Positions 1-7,247 of a DNA stretch of 10,059 nt are shown here, in pieces (the first letter of the stretch is position 1; every line of letters starts with the position of its first letter). The position numbers and the translations under genes are program-made. Under the pieces are notes generated by a model. That model was not told the origin of the DNA and made no database searches. It saw nothing but the letters and a program-made list of their open reading frames with translations. The DNA is from UBA6544 sp049601975 (GTDB lineage Bacteria > Pseudomonadota > Alphaproteobacteria > UBA8366). The stretch covers positions 1 to 10,059 of the forward strand of contig JBMYRC010000146.1 of assembly GCA_049601975.1 (NCBI GenBank), read 5' to 3'.

Positions 1-807
1 GGGACCACGGATTTCATCAAGATTTTATTTCCCGGCAGATCGGGCAAAAGCGCGGGTGGCTCCGCACCGACAACTGGACTTATCGGCTCGAATGGAGGCT
101 TACGGCTACCGGGGGTCTATCCGGGCCTTGCCTCCGACGCGGACGGATGTGTCGTCGGATTAACCTCGGCGCTGCGTTTGGCTCGAATGCGCCAACGCGG
201 GCAGGAACTGGCGGGTGATGTCTTGATTTCCACTCATATTTGCCAGCAAGCGCATCCCGTACCGCACGACCCGTTCCCCTTCGTAATGTCACCATTGCCG
301 AGCAGCGAGAAACACCCGCGCCTTGTCGATGAACGCATGGATGCGATCCTGACGCCGGAGACGTGTAAGGGAAATAAGATGATTTCCCATCTCGGCTTTG
401 CCGTGACGCCGCCGGTACGCGAAGGGTTCATCCTGCGCCCGCACGCCTCGATCCTGCACATCATGGAAATGGTGACAGGGAAGACGCCGGCGGTCTTCCC
501 GATCACCATGCAGGATGTCACGCCCTACGAGCTGGGTGTGCATCATATTTGCGGCATGGTGTTGCCGAGCATTTTCTCGACAGCACCAGTTGTCGGTGTG
601 CCGTTGGTCACCGAGATTCAAACCCATCCTTCCGCGACAGGTACCCAGCAACCGATGGTGTTGGAATCTGCAGCACGTTTCTGCATCGAAGTCGCGACCG
701 CATTTGGCAATGGGGATTGTGAGTTCTACTATCAAGATGATTTTGACGGTATGGTCGAGGCATTCGGCGCCATGCGCGGTTGGCAGCAGATCAAGAAGGA
801 CGGTTGA
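1..807 (+). CDS. DUF1177 family protein, 5' end outside window
   Basis: The frame is open from the first base to the TGA at 805-807 and gives 268 residues without a start, so the N-terminus (probably some 40-50 residues) is missing. The protein matches my memory of the DUF1177 family (usually about 300 aa) throughout. Recognisable parts are TTDFIKI near the left edge, GKSAGGSAPTTGLIG, the SDADGC segment, LISTHIC, the MDAILTPETCKGN segment, VREGFILR, and PITMQDVTPYELG near the middle. I see no signal peptide or membrane segment in the visible part. The biochemical role of DUF1177 is not established, so none is assigned. It lies 5 bases ahead of an LLM oxidoreductase frame on the same strand and is probably co-transcribed with it. 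A methionine codon at position 184 is internal to the conserved region and is not a credible start. Family assignment is fairly sure; function is unknown. Confidence 0.82.
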   Translation, partial: GTTDFIKILFPGRSGKSAGGSAPTTGLIGSNGGLRLPGVYPGLASDADGCVVGLTSALRLARMRQRGQELAGDVLISTHICQQAHPVPHDPFPFVMSPLPSSEKHPRLVDERMDAILTPETCKGNKMISHLGFAVTPPVREGFILRPHASILHIMEMVTGKTPAVFPITMQDVTPYELGVHHICGMVLPSIFSTAPVVGVPLVTEIQTHPSATGTQQPMVLESAARFCIEVATAFGNGDCEFYYQDDFDGMVEAFGAMRGWQQIKKDG

Positions 808-812
808 ACGCA

Positions 813-1824
813 ATGAAGTTCAGCTTCTCCCTCGTGCCGTCCTCTCCGATTGCGAAATTTGGCGATGTGATCACGCAAGCGGAAGACTGGGGATACGACC
901 TCGCGTGGGTTCCAGACCAAGGGTTCATGCAGGACCCATTTGTGGCACTTTCGTACCTGACAACGCGGACTGAAAAGATATCGCTTGGCGTCGGTATAAC
1001 AAATCCCTATCAGCGCCACCCAATCCAGATAGCTCGCGCAGCGGCGACCTTAGCCGACTTGAGGCCAGGCAGTTTTAAGCTGGGCCTCGGTGCGGGGGAG
1101 AAACGCCGCATCCGGGACCGTGTCGGCGCCGACTGGGCCCTTCATCGACACTATCTCGACGACGATGCAGGTGCTGCGCGATCTTTTTGCCGGTGAACGC
1201 GTCACTGTTTCGAACGAAGTGTTTTCGTTGGATGACGTCGCCTTGGAAATGAAAGATTTACCACAAGTGCCGGTCTTTCTTGCGACCACACATCCCGACG
1301 CTTTCCGTGCGGCGGGTAAATATGCGGATGGCGTGATCGTTGGCGACGTTTCCGACCCGGCGGTGATGTCGCAAATCATCGCTTGGATCCGCGAAGGCGC
1401 GGAGGCTGAGGGGCGGGACATGAATGAGATATCCGTCGTCGCCTGGTGTGCGACCATCGTCGCCGATGACCAGGAAGCGGTTGTTGAACATTTGCGCCGC
1501 CCGGTTATCGGATCGGCGATCAACGGCATGCATAAAGTTACACGTGGCTTGATGGGCGTCGCACCTGAACATTTCCCTCAAATCCGCGCCGCCAAGTTCG
1601 ATGCGACGCTCAGCTTGCCGGAGAGCGCCATTCCTGACGACATGGTCGACCGTTTCGCCATCGCGGGTCCCGCCGATTATTGCGCCGAGCGCATTCTCGC
1701 GTTGCGGGATGTCGGCGTCGATACGATGGGCTTCCGGATGCCGGTCGCGTTGACCCAGACCTACGATTTCGAAACCAATCTGCGCCGTCTTATTCAAGAT
1801 GTCGTGCCGCTGGTCGAAGGTTAA
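813..1824 (+). pseudogene. LLM class flavin-dependent oxidoreductase, frameshifted
   Basis: Two overlapping frames together make one luciferase-like TIM-barrel oxidoreductase. The first begins at ATG 813 (MKFSFSLVPSSPIAKF) and carries the N-terminal family features SLGVGITNPYQRHPIQIA and KLGLGAGE, but would stop at 1194-1196 after 127 aa. The second frame continues in register with VLRDLFAGERVTV, VFLATTHPDAFRAAGKYADGVI and a normal C-terminus ending at TAA 1822-1824. Dropping one base around 1135-1140, in the run GGGCCC, joins them as D-W-P-F-I-D. The repaired protein is 336 aa, the usual length for the family. Such enzymes use reduced FMN or F420 to oxidise or reduce small organic substrates; this one's substrate is unknown. 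It sits between DUF1177 and the 2Fe-2S subunit, 4 bases before the latter's start. The shift could be a real mutation or a homopolymer sequencing error; the conservation on both sides favours an error or a recent event. Confidence 0.8.
1816..1820 (+). promoter_or_regulatory. Shine-Dalgarno site for the 2Fe-2S subunit
   Basis: GAAGG lies at the very end of the preceding LLM gene, 8 bases before the TTG at 1829. This spacing supports TTG 1829 over the ATG at 1799, which would add ten residues unlike any family N-terminus and overlap the upstream gene by 26 bases. Confidence 0.55.
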
Positions 1825-1828
1825 TACT

Positions 1829-2302
1829 TTGGCTGGACTAAAAGTCGACGTTAACGGCGAAATGCGTGAGACCGATTGCGATCCTGCAAGTTTGCTCGTG
1901 ACCGTTCTGCGAGAAGAATTCAATTTGCGCGGCACGAAGATCGGCTGTGGCAATGGGGAGTGCGGCGCCTGTACCGTTTTAATGGACGATAGGGCTGTGT
2001 GCTCCTGCCTGGTGCCCATAGTACGCGCGGCAGGACGGCGCATTATCACCGTCGAGAGTTTGGGCGATCCCGACGATCTGCATCCGATACAAAAGAAGTT
2101 GGTCGAGCGTGGTGCCTTTCAGTGCGGGTTTTGTACGCCGGGTGTCATCATGTCGGTGCTCGCCCTGCTGCGCCACAATCCACAACCGATGGAAGCCGAC
2201 ATTCGGACCGCGCTGCAAGGCAATCTCTGCCGGTGTACCGGATACGTGAAACTACTCGAGAGTATTGGCGAGATCGTACGGGAAGGATTGCATGAGCGCT
2301 GA
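1829..2302 (+). CDS. 2Fe-2S subunit of a molybdenum hydroxylase (CoxS/XdhC-like)
   Basis: This 157-residue protein is the electron-transfer small subunit of a xanthine dehydrogenase/CO dehydrogenase-type enzyme. Its N-terminal plant-type ferredoxin domain binds one 2Fe-2S cluster through C40, C45, C48 and C60 (GCGNGECGACTV, then C-x11-C). The C-terminal helical domain binds the second through C99 and C102 (QCGFCTPG) and C134 and C136 (NLCRCTGY). All eight ligands are present, so it should be functional. Length is typical (150-170 aa). I chose TTG 1829 because it is preceded by a good GAAGG and gives the usual short lead into the first strand (AGLKVDVNG). It ends with an 11-base overlap into the Mo-FAD gene, which indicates translational coupling and a stable complex. 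It passes electrons from the molybdenum site towards FAD. The specific substrate of the complex cannot be inferred from this subunit. Confidence 0.93.
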   Translation: MAGLKVDVNGEMRETDCDPASLLVTVLREEFNLRGTKIGCGNGECGACTVLMDDRAVCSCLVPIVRAAGRRIITVESLGDPDDLHPIQKKLVERGAFQCGFCTPGVIMSVLALLRHNPQPMEADIRTALQGNLCRCTGYVKLLESIGEIVREGLHER

Positions 2303-5300
2303 CTCTCACGTCATTGGCCAACCGCGCCCGCAACTCGAAGGTCTGGCGAAGGTCACGGGGCAGGCGGCTTATACTCATGATCTGACGCTGCCCGACATGT
2401 TATACGGAGTAATCTTACGCAGTCCACATCCGCACGCTCGTATCAAATCCGTGGACCTTTCAAAAGCGCACGCGATGCCCGGTGTCGTGGCGGCGGTATC
2501 TGGCCGCGATTTTCCGGATAAGAAATACGTCAATGCTGGCGCCTTCTATGCCGACCGGTTCGCGATGGCGCGTGACAGAGTACGGTTCGTTGGCGAGGAA
2601 GTCGCGGCTGTCGCGGCTGAAACCTTAGCGCAGGCTCAGGTGGCACTTGCCGCAATAAATGTTGAATATGAAACCCTACCTGCTGTCTTTGATGTGGAAA
2701 CGGCATTGGCGCCGGGCGCGCCTGTCATCCATGGAAAACCGGATTTGCCACCCAACGTAACTCAGCAAAGCGTCGCCGATTTCGGAGGTGTCGAAGCGGC
2801 GTTTGAGGACGCCGATCATATCTTCGATGCCACGTTTGAGCATGGCATCGTGGCGCCAATTTGTTTGGAGACGAATGGCGTTCTGACGTCCTTCGATGTG
2901 GTGGCCGGAAGCCTGAATATATGGGCGCCGACCCAAGCGCCGTTTTTTGTGCGCAAAGAAGTCGCGCATGTAATGGAGCTTCCGCTAGAGGACGTGCATG
3001 TACGCTCGGTCGTTATCGGTGGCGGCTTCGGGGGGAAATCACAGTCGCCGGAGCCGATCGCGATTGCCGCGATGCTGTCGATCAAGGCTGGTCGACCGGT
3101 CAAGATATTGTTGACAAGGCAGGAGGAATTCCTAAGCGGTAAGTCGGATCATGCGAAGAAAATGCGTGTTCGCTCAGCTGTTGCGGCGGACGGTAGCCTT
3201 CTCGGCCGCCACACGGAATTCTGGGTCGATAATGGCGCCTATACCCATATGGGCCCCGCCTATATTTCGGCTGTGCGCCAACGGACCTGTAATCTCTACC
3301 GTGTCGGCGCGGCTGGTTTCGACGGCAAACTGGTGCATACCAATAAGGTCTCCGGCGGCTCGTATCGCGGCATGGGTTCGCCGCAAATCATTTGGGCGAT
3401 TGAAACCCAGATCGACGAGATTGCGGAGAAACTGGGCAAGGATAAGTTGGCCTATCGGATTGAGATCGCAAATCAGCCGGGCGACCGGACACCTATGGGA
3501 TGGAATATCGGCACCTGCGCGATGGCGGAATGTCTCGCCGAAGCGGGACGGCGTATCGGTTGGGCCGAGAAGAAAGACGCGATGCCGGCGAACCGGGGAA
3601 TCGGTTTCGCGGCGATGATTAACCCTAGCGTTGGTATGCTCTACGCGGAGGGGAACTTCGCCTGTGTGTCAATCGATCTGCTGGCGGATGGGCGGTTGCG
3701 TGTCGGTACTCAGTCGGCGGATTGCGGCACGTCGCAGAATACCGTGATGGGTCAATTCGTGGCTGAGGAATTGGGCCTCGACGGTACGCAAATTGATGTG
3801 CTGCATATGGATACGGAAGAGACACCTCCCGATCTTGGCAGTGCGGCTTCACGGGTCACCTTTGTCAGCGGGAATGCCGCGATTAAGACGGCAAAGGTGT
3901 TTCGGTCAAACCTCGCAGCGCGTCTGGCGGAGCATTGGGGTGTCCCGGCGTCCGAGATCGATTTTGACGATGGCATTGCCAGTCACAAGGATGACAACGC
4001 CCGTCGTCTGACCCTGGCGGAAATAGCAGCGCTGGAAGGCCCGTTTCGGGTTGAGGATCGCTACGACATCGAGATGCCGCGTCCGGATCCAAAGACTGGC
4101 TACGGTGATTACGCAACGACTTATGGGTTTGGGGCGCAAGCGGTCGAGGTGGAGGTCGATCCGGCGACAGGGCACGTCACCGTGTTGAAGGTCGTGGTAG
4201 TTCAAGATATCGGACGGGTCATCAATCCGCTGGCGCTGGACGGGCAAATGCACGGCGGCATCGTGCAGGGCATCGGCATGGCGCTGCGCGAGGAGTTGAC
4301 GTTCGAGAATGGCGCCCCGGTAAATGCGTCTCTCATCACTTATAAGGCGCCCCGCATTCAGGACACACCAGAGATCGTGACTGCCTATATTGAGACGGAT
4401 GACCCGACCGGGCCATACGGCGCCAAGGCAGGGGGCGAGCATTCCATCAACCCGACGCCCGCCGCGATCGCCAATGCGGTAGCGCAGGCAACGGCAACCC
4501 GGTTCCGAAAATTACCAATCACGTCAGCGGATGTATTGAATGCGTTGGAAAAGAAAAAGCCGCTCGCGTTGAAGCCATGGAAGCGGCCCTACAATCTGGA
4601 AGTGGCGACGGCCCGGGCATTCTATCCTTCGATATTGTTTCCTGGACTGCGCAAGCTCGGTGGAGTGGTGGGACGCAAGCCAAAATTTAATTCATCGTAT
4701 GAATACGTTCTTCCGGACGATCTGAAAGATGCGCTACGGGAACTCGCAAAGCCGGACCGGACTGCGAAAATCATGGCGGGGGGCACCGATCTGCAGGTCG
4801 GCATCCGCCAAGGAATTTACGAATTGGACGCAGTGGTGGATATCGTCGGTCTTGATGAGTTACGAGGCATCACTATCGAAAAACACAGGATCACCATCGG
4901 TGCCGCGATGACAATCGCTGAGATTGTCGAGCGGGATGACCTTCGGGCCATCCATCCAATGCTAACCGACGGTCTGGCGAAGATCGCCACGTCGCAAATC
5001 CGTAATGTCGCGACAATTGCGGGAGACCTCAGTCAAGAGAAACGCTGCTGGTTCTTTCGCAGCGGCGCGCAATGCTACAAGGCTGGTGGGATGAGCTGCC
5101 CGTGCTACGCCGTGTTGGGCGACAACCGTCATCATTCGATCTTGGGGGCCAGCCGATGTGCCGCACCCTGCGTCGCGGATGCGGCGCCAATTTTAACAGC
5201 GCTTGACGCGCTTGTGGTCGTGGTTAGTAACGGTGGGACGCGGCGCGTTCCCCTACGAAAGTTTTATGTGTGGTCCGGAGAGACTGTCGTGCGGCCCGGT

Positions 5301-5654
5301 GAGATCATCCAGGCCATTGAAGTGCCGCGCGATCCGATGCGAACCACTCAGGCTTTCGAAAAATCGGCTGGTTGGGATGGCGATTTTGCCGATGCCTCAG
5401 TCGCTGTTCATATGAGCTGGGACGGGGCTGCGCTGTCTTCTGTCCGTATTTCGCTGGGCGCGGTATCGCCGTTGCCGGTCAGAGCGGTTACGGCGGAAAC
5501 CGCATTGCTGAAGCGGGCGATGAACGCGGAGACGATTCGAGCGGCGGCGGAAATGACGGTCCACGGCGCGCTTCCTCTTGCGGACAATAAACACAAGAGC
5601 CACCTTTTGGTAAATCTGACAGAGCGCGCGATTGAACGCTGTCTTCTGGATTAA
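2292..5654 (+). CDS. Molybdenum hydroxylase: fused Mo-binding and FAD-binding subunits
   Basis: A single 1120-residue protein combines two normally separate subunits. Residues 1 to about 770 are a xanthine dehydrogenase/aldehyde oxidase-type molybdopterin subunit. It has the a/b hammerhead start (LEGLAKVTGQAAYTHDLTLP), GGGFGGK at 243-249, SYRGMGSPQ from 357, DCGTSQ from 477, and GAKAGGEHS with the expected catalytic glutamate at E716. The loop at 357 lacks the cysteine of form I CO dehydrogenase (AYRCSFR), so CO is an unlikely substrate. A basic, proline-containing linker (about 770-798) leads into a CoxM-like FAD domain (about 799-1120) with AGGTDL at 829-834 and TSQIRNVATIAGDLSQ. Six cysteines follow directly (919, 928, 936, 938, 956, 960), as in the iron-sulfur insert of 4-hydroxybenzoyl-CoA reductase FAD subunits. 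Start ATG 2292 has GGAAGG 5 bases upstream; a TTG at 2265 is in frame but less likely. Cytoplasmic; no signal peptide is seen. Substrate unknown. Confidence 0.92.
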   Translation: MSADSHVIGQPRPQLEGLAKVTGQAAYTHDLTLPDMLYGVILRSPHPHARIKSVDLSKAHAMPGVVAAVSGRDFPDKKYVNAGAFYADRFAMARDRVRFVGEEVAAVAAETLAQAQVALAAINVEYETLPAVFDVETALAPGAPVIHGKPDLPPNVTQQSVADFGGVEAAFEDADHIFDATFEHGIVAPICLETNGVLTSFDVVAGSLNIWAPTQAPFFVRKEVAHVMELPLEDVHVRSVVIGGGFGGKSQSPEPIAIAAMLSIKAGRPVKILLTRQEEFLSGKSDHAKKMRVRSAVAADGSLLGRHTEFWVDNGAYTHMGPAYISAVRQRTCNLYRVGAAGFDGKLVHTNKVSGGSYRGMGSPQIIWAIETQIDEIAEKLGKDKLAYRIEIANQPGDRTPMGWNIGTCAMAECLAEAGRRIGWAEKKDAMPANRGIGFAAMINPSVGMLYAEGNFACVSIDLLADGRLRVGTQSADCGTSQNTVMGQFVAEELGLDGTQIDVLHMDTEETPPDLGSAASRVTFVSGNAAIKTAKVFRSNLAARLAEHWGVPASEIDFDDGIASHKDDNARRLTLAEIAALEGPFRVEDRYDIEMPRPDPKTGYGDYATTYGFGAQAVEVEVDPATGHVTVLKVVVVQDIGRVINPLALDGQMHGGIVQGIGMALREELTFENGAPVNASLITYKAPRIQDTPEIVTAYIETDDPTGPYGAKAGGEHSINPTPAAIANAVAQATATRFRKLPITSADVLNALEKKKPLALKPWKRPYNLEVATARAFYPSILFPGLRKLGGVVGRKPKFNSSYEYVLPDDLKDALRELAKPDRTAKIMAGGTDLQVGIRQGIYELDAVVDIVGLDELRGITIEKHRITIGAAMTIAEIVERDDLRAIHPMLTDGLAKIATSQIRNVATIAGDLSQEKRCWFFRSGAQCYKAGGMSCPCYAVLGDNRHHSILGASRCAAPCVADAAPILTALDALVVVVSNGGTRRVPLRKFYVWSGETVVRPGEIIQAIEVPRDPMRTTQAFEKSAGWDGDFADASVAVHMSWDGAALSSVRISLGAVSPLPVRAVTAETALLKRAMNAETIRAAAEMTVHGALPLADNKHKSHLLVNLTERAIERCLLD

Positions 5655-5666
5655 TCAAGAACGTGA

Positions 5667-5697
5667 GTTGGAATAGATCGGGCCGAGTGGTTGGAAT
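5667..5697 (+). repeat. Short direct repeat GTTGGAAT x2
   Basis: GTTGGAAT occurs at 5667-5674 and again at 5690-5697, a start-to-start distance of 23 bases, close to two helical turns. It lies in the 116-base gap between the Mo-FAD gene and the small ORF. This spacing would suit a regulator binding one face of the helix, but the repeat is short, could be chance, and I see no convincing -35/-10 pair beside it. Confidence 0.25.
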
Positions 5698-5770
5698 TCG
5701 CTGTTGAGTATTTATGTGCAGCATATAAGGCAGCCAAAACCGGATTGCATGAGCCCCAAGAAGCGTCCGG

Positions 5771-6142
5771 GTGCTATCCCCCTACGACCAGTATGAGTGG
5801 TATATCGTATTCAAAGGCGTAATCAATGCAATTACGTGCTGCTCGGAGATCGACTCCGAAAGTAATTTGTTGGCGCCGGACGATAGCAGTTCTCCCGCTT
5901 ATTTCATCCAAAAGCTAGAGGTGTACGCAAACTTAGCCGGCTCGATGATTAAGGATTTGGACGGCTATGCTGAGGGGTACCAACAGGAATTCGACGTTCA
6001 CGGTGCGCCGGAGTTACCGTCGAAAATGCGAGATCAGGTTATTGCTTTCAAATCGTTGATCGACAAGGTGATGGCGAAGGCACCTTCTGAGGTCATAGCC
6101 CGTTTGGGGCGCGTTCAATACTGTTATTCTGTTGACGACTAA
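5771..6142 (+). CDS. Small hypothetical protein, AT-richer than neighbours
   Basis: This 123-residue frame starts at GTG 5771; an in-frame stop at 5750-5752 and the lack of an in-frame ATG near the start leave GTG as the only early option. No strong Shine-Dalgarno is visible. It ends at TAA 6140-6142. I do not recognise the protein. It is acidic and looks mostly helical, with alternating hydrophobic and charged residues (for example KLEVYANLAGSMIKDLDGY and DQVIAFKSLIDKVMAK). It has three cysteines, no membrane segment and no known motif. The GC content of its body is about 48% by direct counting of 240 bases, against about 60% in a counted line of the preceding Mo-FAD gene, so it may have been acquired separately. 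It is flanked by gaps of over 100 bases, so it may not belong to either neighbouring operon. It could be a real orphan gene or a chance frame. Confidence 0.5.
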   Translation: MLSPYDQYEWYIVFKGVINAITCCSEIDSESNLLAPDDSSSPAYFIQKLEVYANLAGSMIKDLDGYAEGYQQEFDVHGAPELPSKMRDQVIAFKSLIDKVMAKAPSEVIARLGRVQYCYSVDD

Positions 6143-6268
6143 AATGTGTCCTTGAGTGCTATAGCTTAGCCGTTGGCTTTTGATTGGGGGTGCAAGATTT
6201 GTTGCGCTCCGGCTGTCAATTTCACGACATCGCGCCATGTTTCATACAACTGAATTTTGCGAGGTGTG

Positions 6269-7234
6269 ATGAGTACTAAGATCGTTTTTGTGACGGACTT
6301 TCCTGATGCCGCCGATGTGGCCCGTGAAATGGCTCCCTCGGGTGTCGAACTGGCTGTGGTGCCCGCACGAAGCGCGGAGTACGAAGCGGCGATGAGCGAC
6401 GCCGAGTATTTGGTCGGGTTCGTCGATGGTTTGGTCGATAACGATCTGTTCAAGGTTGGAGCGAATTTAAAACTGATCCAATTACTCAGCGCCGGTTACG
6501 ACAAGGCGGATATCAGCGCGGCGCGGAATGCTGGTGTGCCGATCTGCAACAATGGTGGTGCCAATTCGGTTGCGGTCTCGGAGCATGCCATCTTGCTGAT
6601 GCTTGCCGTCTCGCGCCAATTGGTCCGACAACACACCAGTGTCGCTGCTGGACGATGGCGCGGCAACGAGACGCCCAGAGTGCATGAGTTGCGGGGACAG
6701 AGGCTGGGGATTGTCGGTCTCGGTACTATCGGCAAGAAGACCGCGCGTCTTGCCAAGGCTTTTGGGATGGAAGTTCTCTACTACGACATCGCGCGTCTTA
6801 CGGAAGATCAGGAAGATGCGCTTGGTGTGCGCTTTCGTCTGTTAGGTGAGTTGCTGCGCGAAGCGGATGTGGTGTCTGTTCACACGCCGCTCAATGAATC
6901 GACGCGCCATCTCATTGGGGCCAATGAACTCGCTTTAATGAAACCTGCCGCGATCATCGTTAACACGGCGCGTGGCCCAGTTATCGATGAAGTGGCCCTG
7001 CACACAGCATTGACCACCGGAGTCATACGGGCGGCCGGTCTCGATGTGTTCGATCAAGAACCGCCACCTACAGACAACCCGCTTTTCGATCTCGATAACG
7101 TCATCTTGACCGCGCATTTGGCCGGGCCGACCTTCGAGAGCAATACGGCGCGAGTACGAAACGCCTTCGACAATGTGCAACGGGTGGCGCGCGGCGAGGA
7201 TCCACTTTGGGTCATCCCTGAACTCGAAGACTGA
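6269..7234 (+). CDS. D-2-hydroxyacid dehydrogenase, NAD(P)-dependent
   Basis: A complete 321-residue member of the D-isomer-specific 2-hydroxyacid dehydrogenase family, which interconverts 2-oxoacids and D-2-hydroxyacids with NAD(P)H. The NAD-binding Rossmann motif GLGTIG is at 150-155. The catalytic triad is in place: R235 in NTARGPV, E264 in DVFDQEPP and H283 in LTAHLAG. The helix lead-in VAVSEHAILLMLAVSRQL is also typical. The family includes phosphoglycerate, glyoxylate/hydroxypyruvate and formate dehydrogenases; the residues seen do not fix the substrate. ATG 6269 follows GAGG at 6261-6264. An in-frame TTG at 6257 would add four residues but has no ribosome site. The gene ends 13 bases before the flavoprotein start, so the two are probably co-transcribed. 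The 126-base gap upstream could hold a promoter, but I could not identify one with confidence. Confidence 0.92.
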   Translation: MSTKIVFVTDFPDAADVAREMAPSGVELAVVPARSAEYEAAMSDAEYLVGFVDGLVDNDLFKVGANLKLIQLLSAGYDKADISAARNAGVPICNNGGANSVAVSEHAILLMLAVSRQLVRQHTSVAAGRWRGNETPRVHELRGQRLGIVGLGTIGKKTARLAKAFGMEVLYYDIARLTEDQEDALGVRFRLLGELLREADVVSVHTPLNESTRHLIGANELALMKPAAIIVNTARGPVIDEVALHTALTTGVIRAAGLDVFDQEPPPTDNPLFDLDNVILTAHLAGPTFESNTARVRNAFDNVQRVARGEDPLWVIPELED

Positions 7235-7236
7235 CT

Positions 7237-7240
7237 AGGA
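7237..7240 (+). promoter_or_regulatory. Shine-Dalgarno site for the flavoprotein (TTG start)
   Basis: AGGA lies 7 bases before TTG 7248. Because an in-frame TAG at 7236-7238 blocks any earlier start and the FAD-binding motif begins only 15 residues later, this site fixes TTG 7248 as the start. Confidence 0.6.
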
Positions 7241-7247
7241 CGAAATC

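Noticed and set aside
289..813. Long open frames on the - strand opposite the DUF1177 gene and others (for example 1258-2049 and 3906-4442)
   Set aside because: They lie wholly opposite strongly conserved coding sequence, show no recognisable motifs and have Arg/His/Pro-rich composition typical of antisense frames.
1799..1828. ATG 1799 as the start of the 2Fe-2S subunit
   Set aside because: It would add ten residues with no family match and overlap the LLM gene by 26 bases; TTG 1829 has a well-placed GAAGG and the normal N-terminus.
2292..4600. Form I carbon monoxide dehydrogenase large subunit
   Set aside because: The active-site loop reads SYRGMGSPQ rather than the AYRCSFR of true CO dehydrogenase, so the general Mo hydroxylase call is kept.
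6167..6182. AGCC-GTT-GGCTTTT, a small hairpin followed by T residues after the hypothetical ORF
   Set aside because: The stem is only 4 bp and the T run is four bases; too weak to call a Rho-independent terminator.
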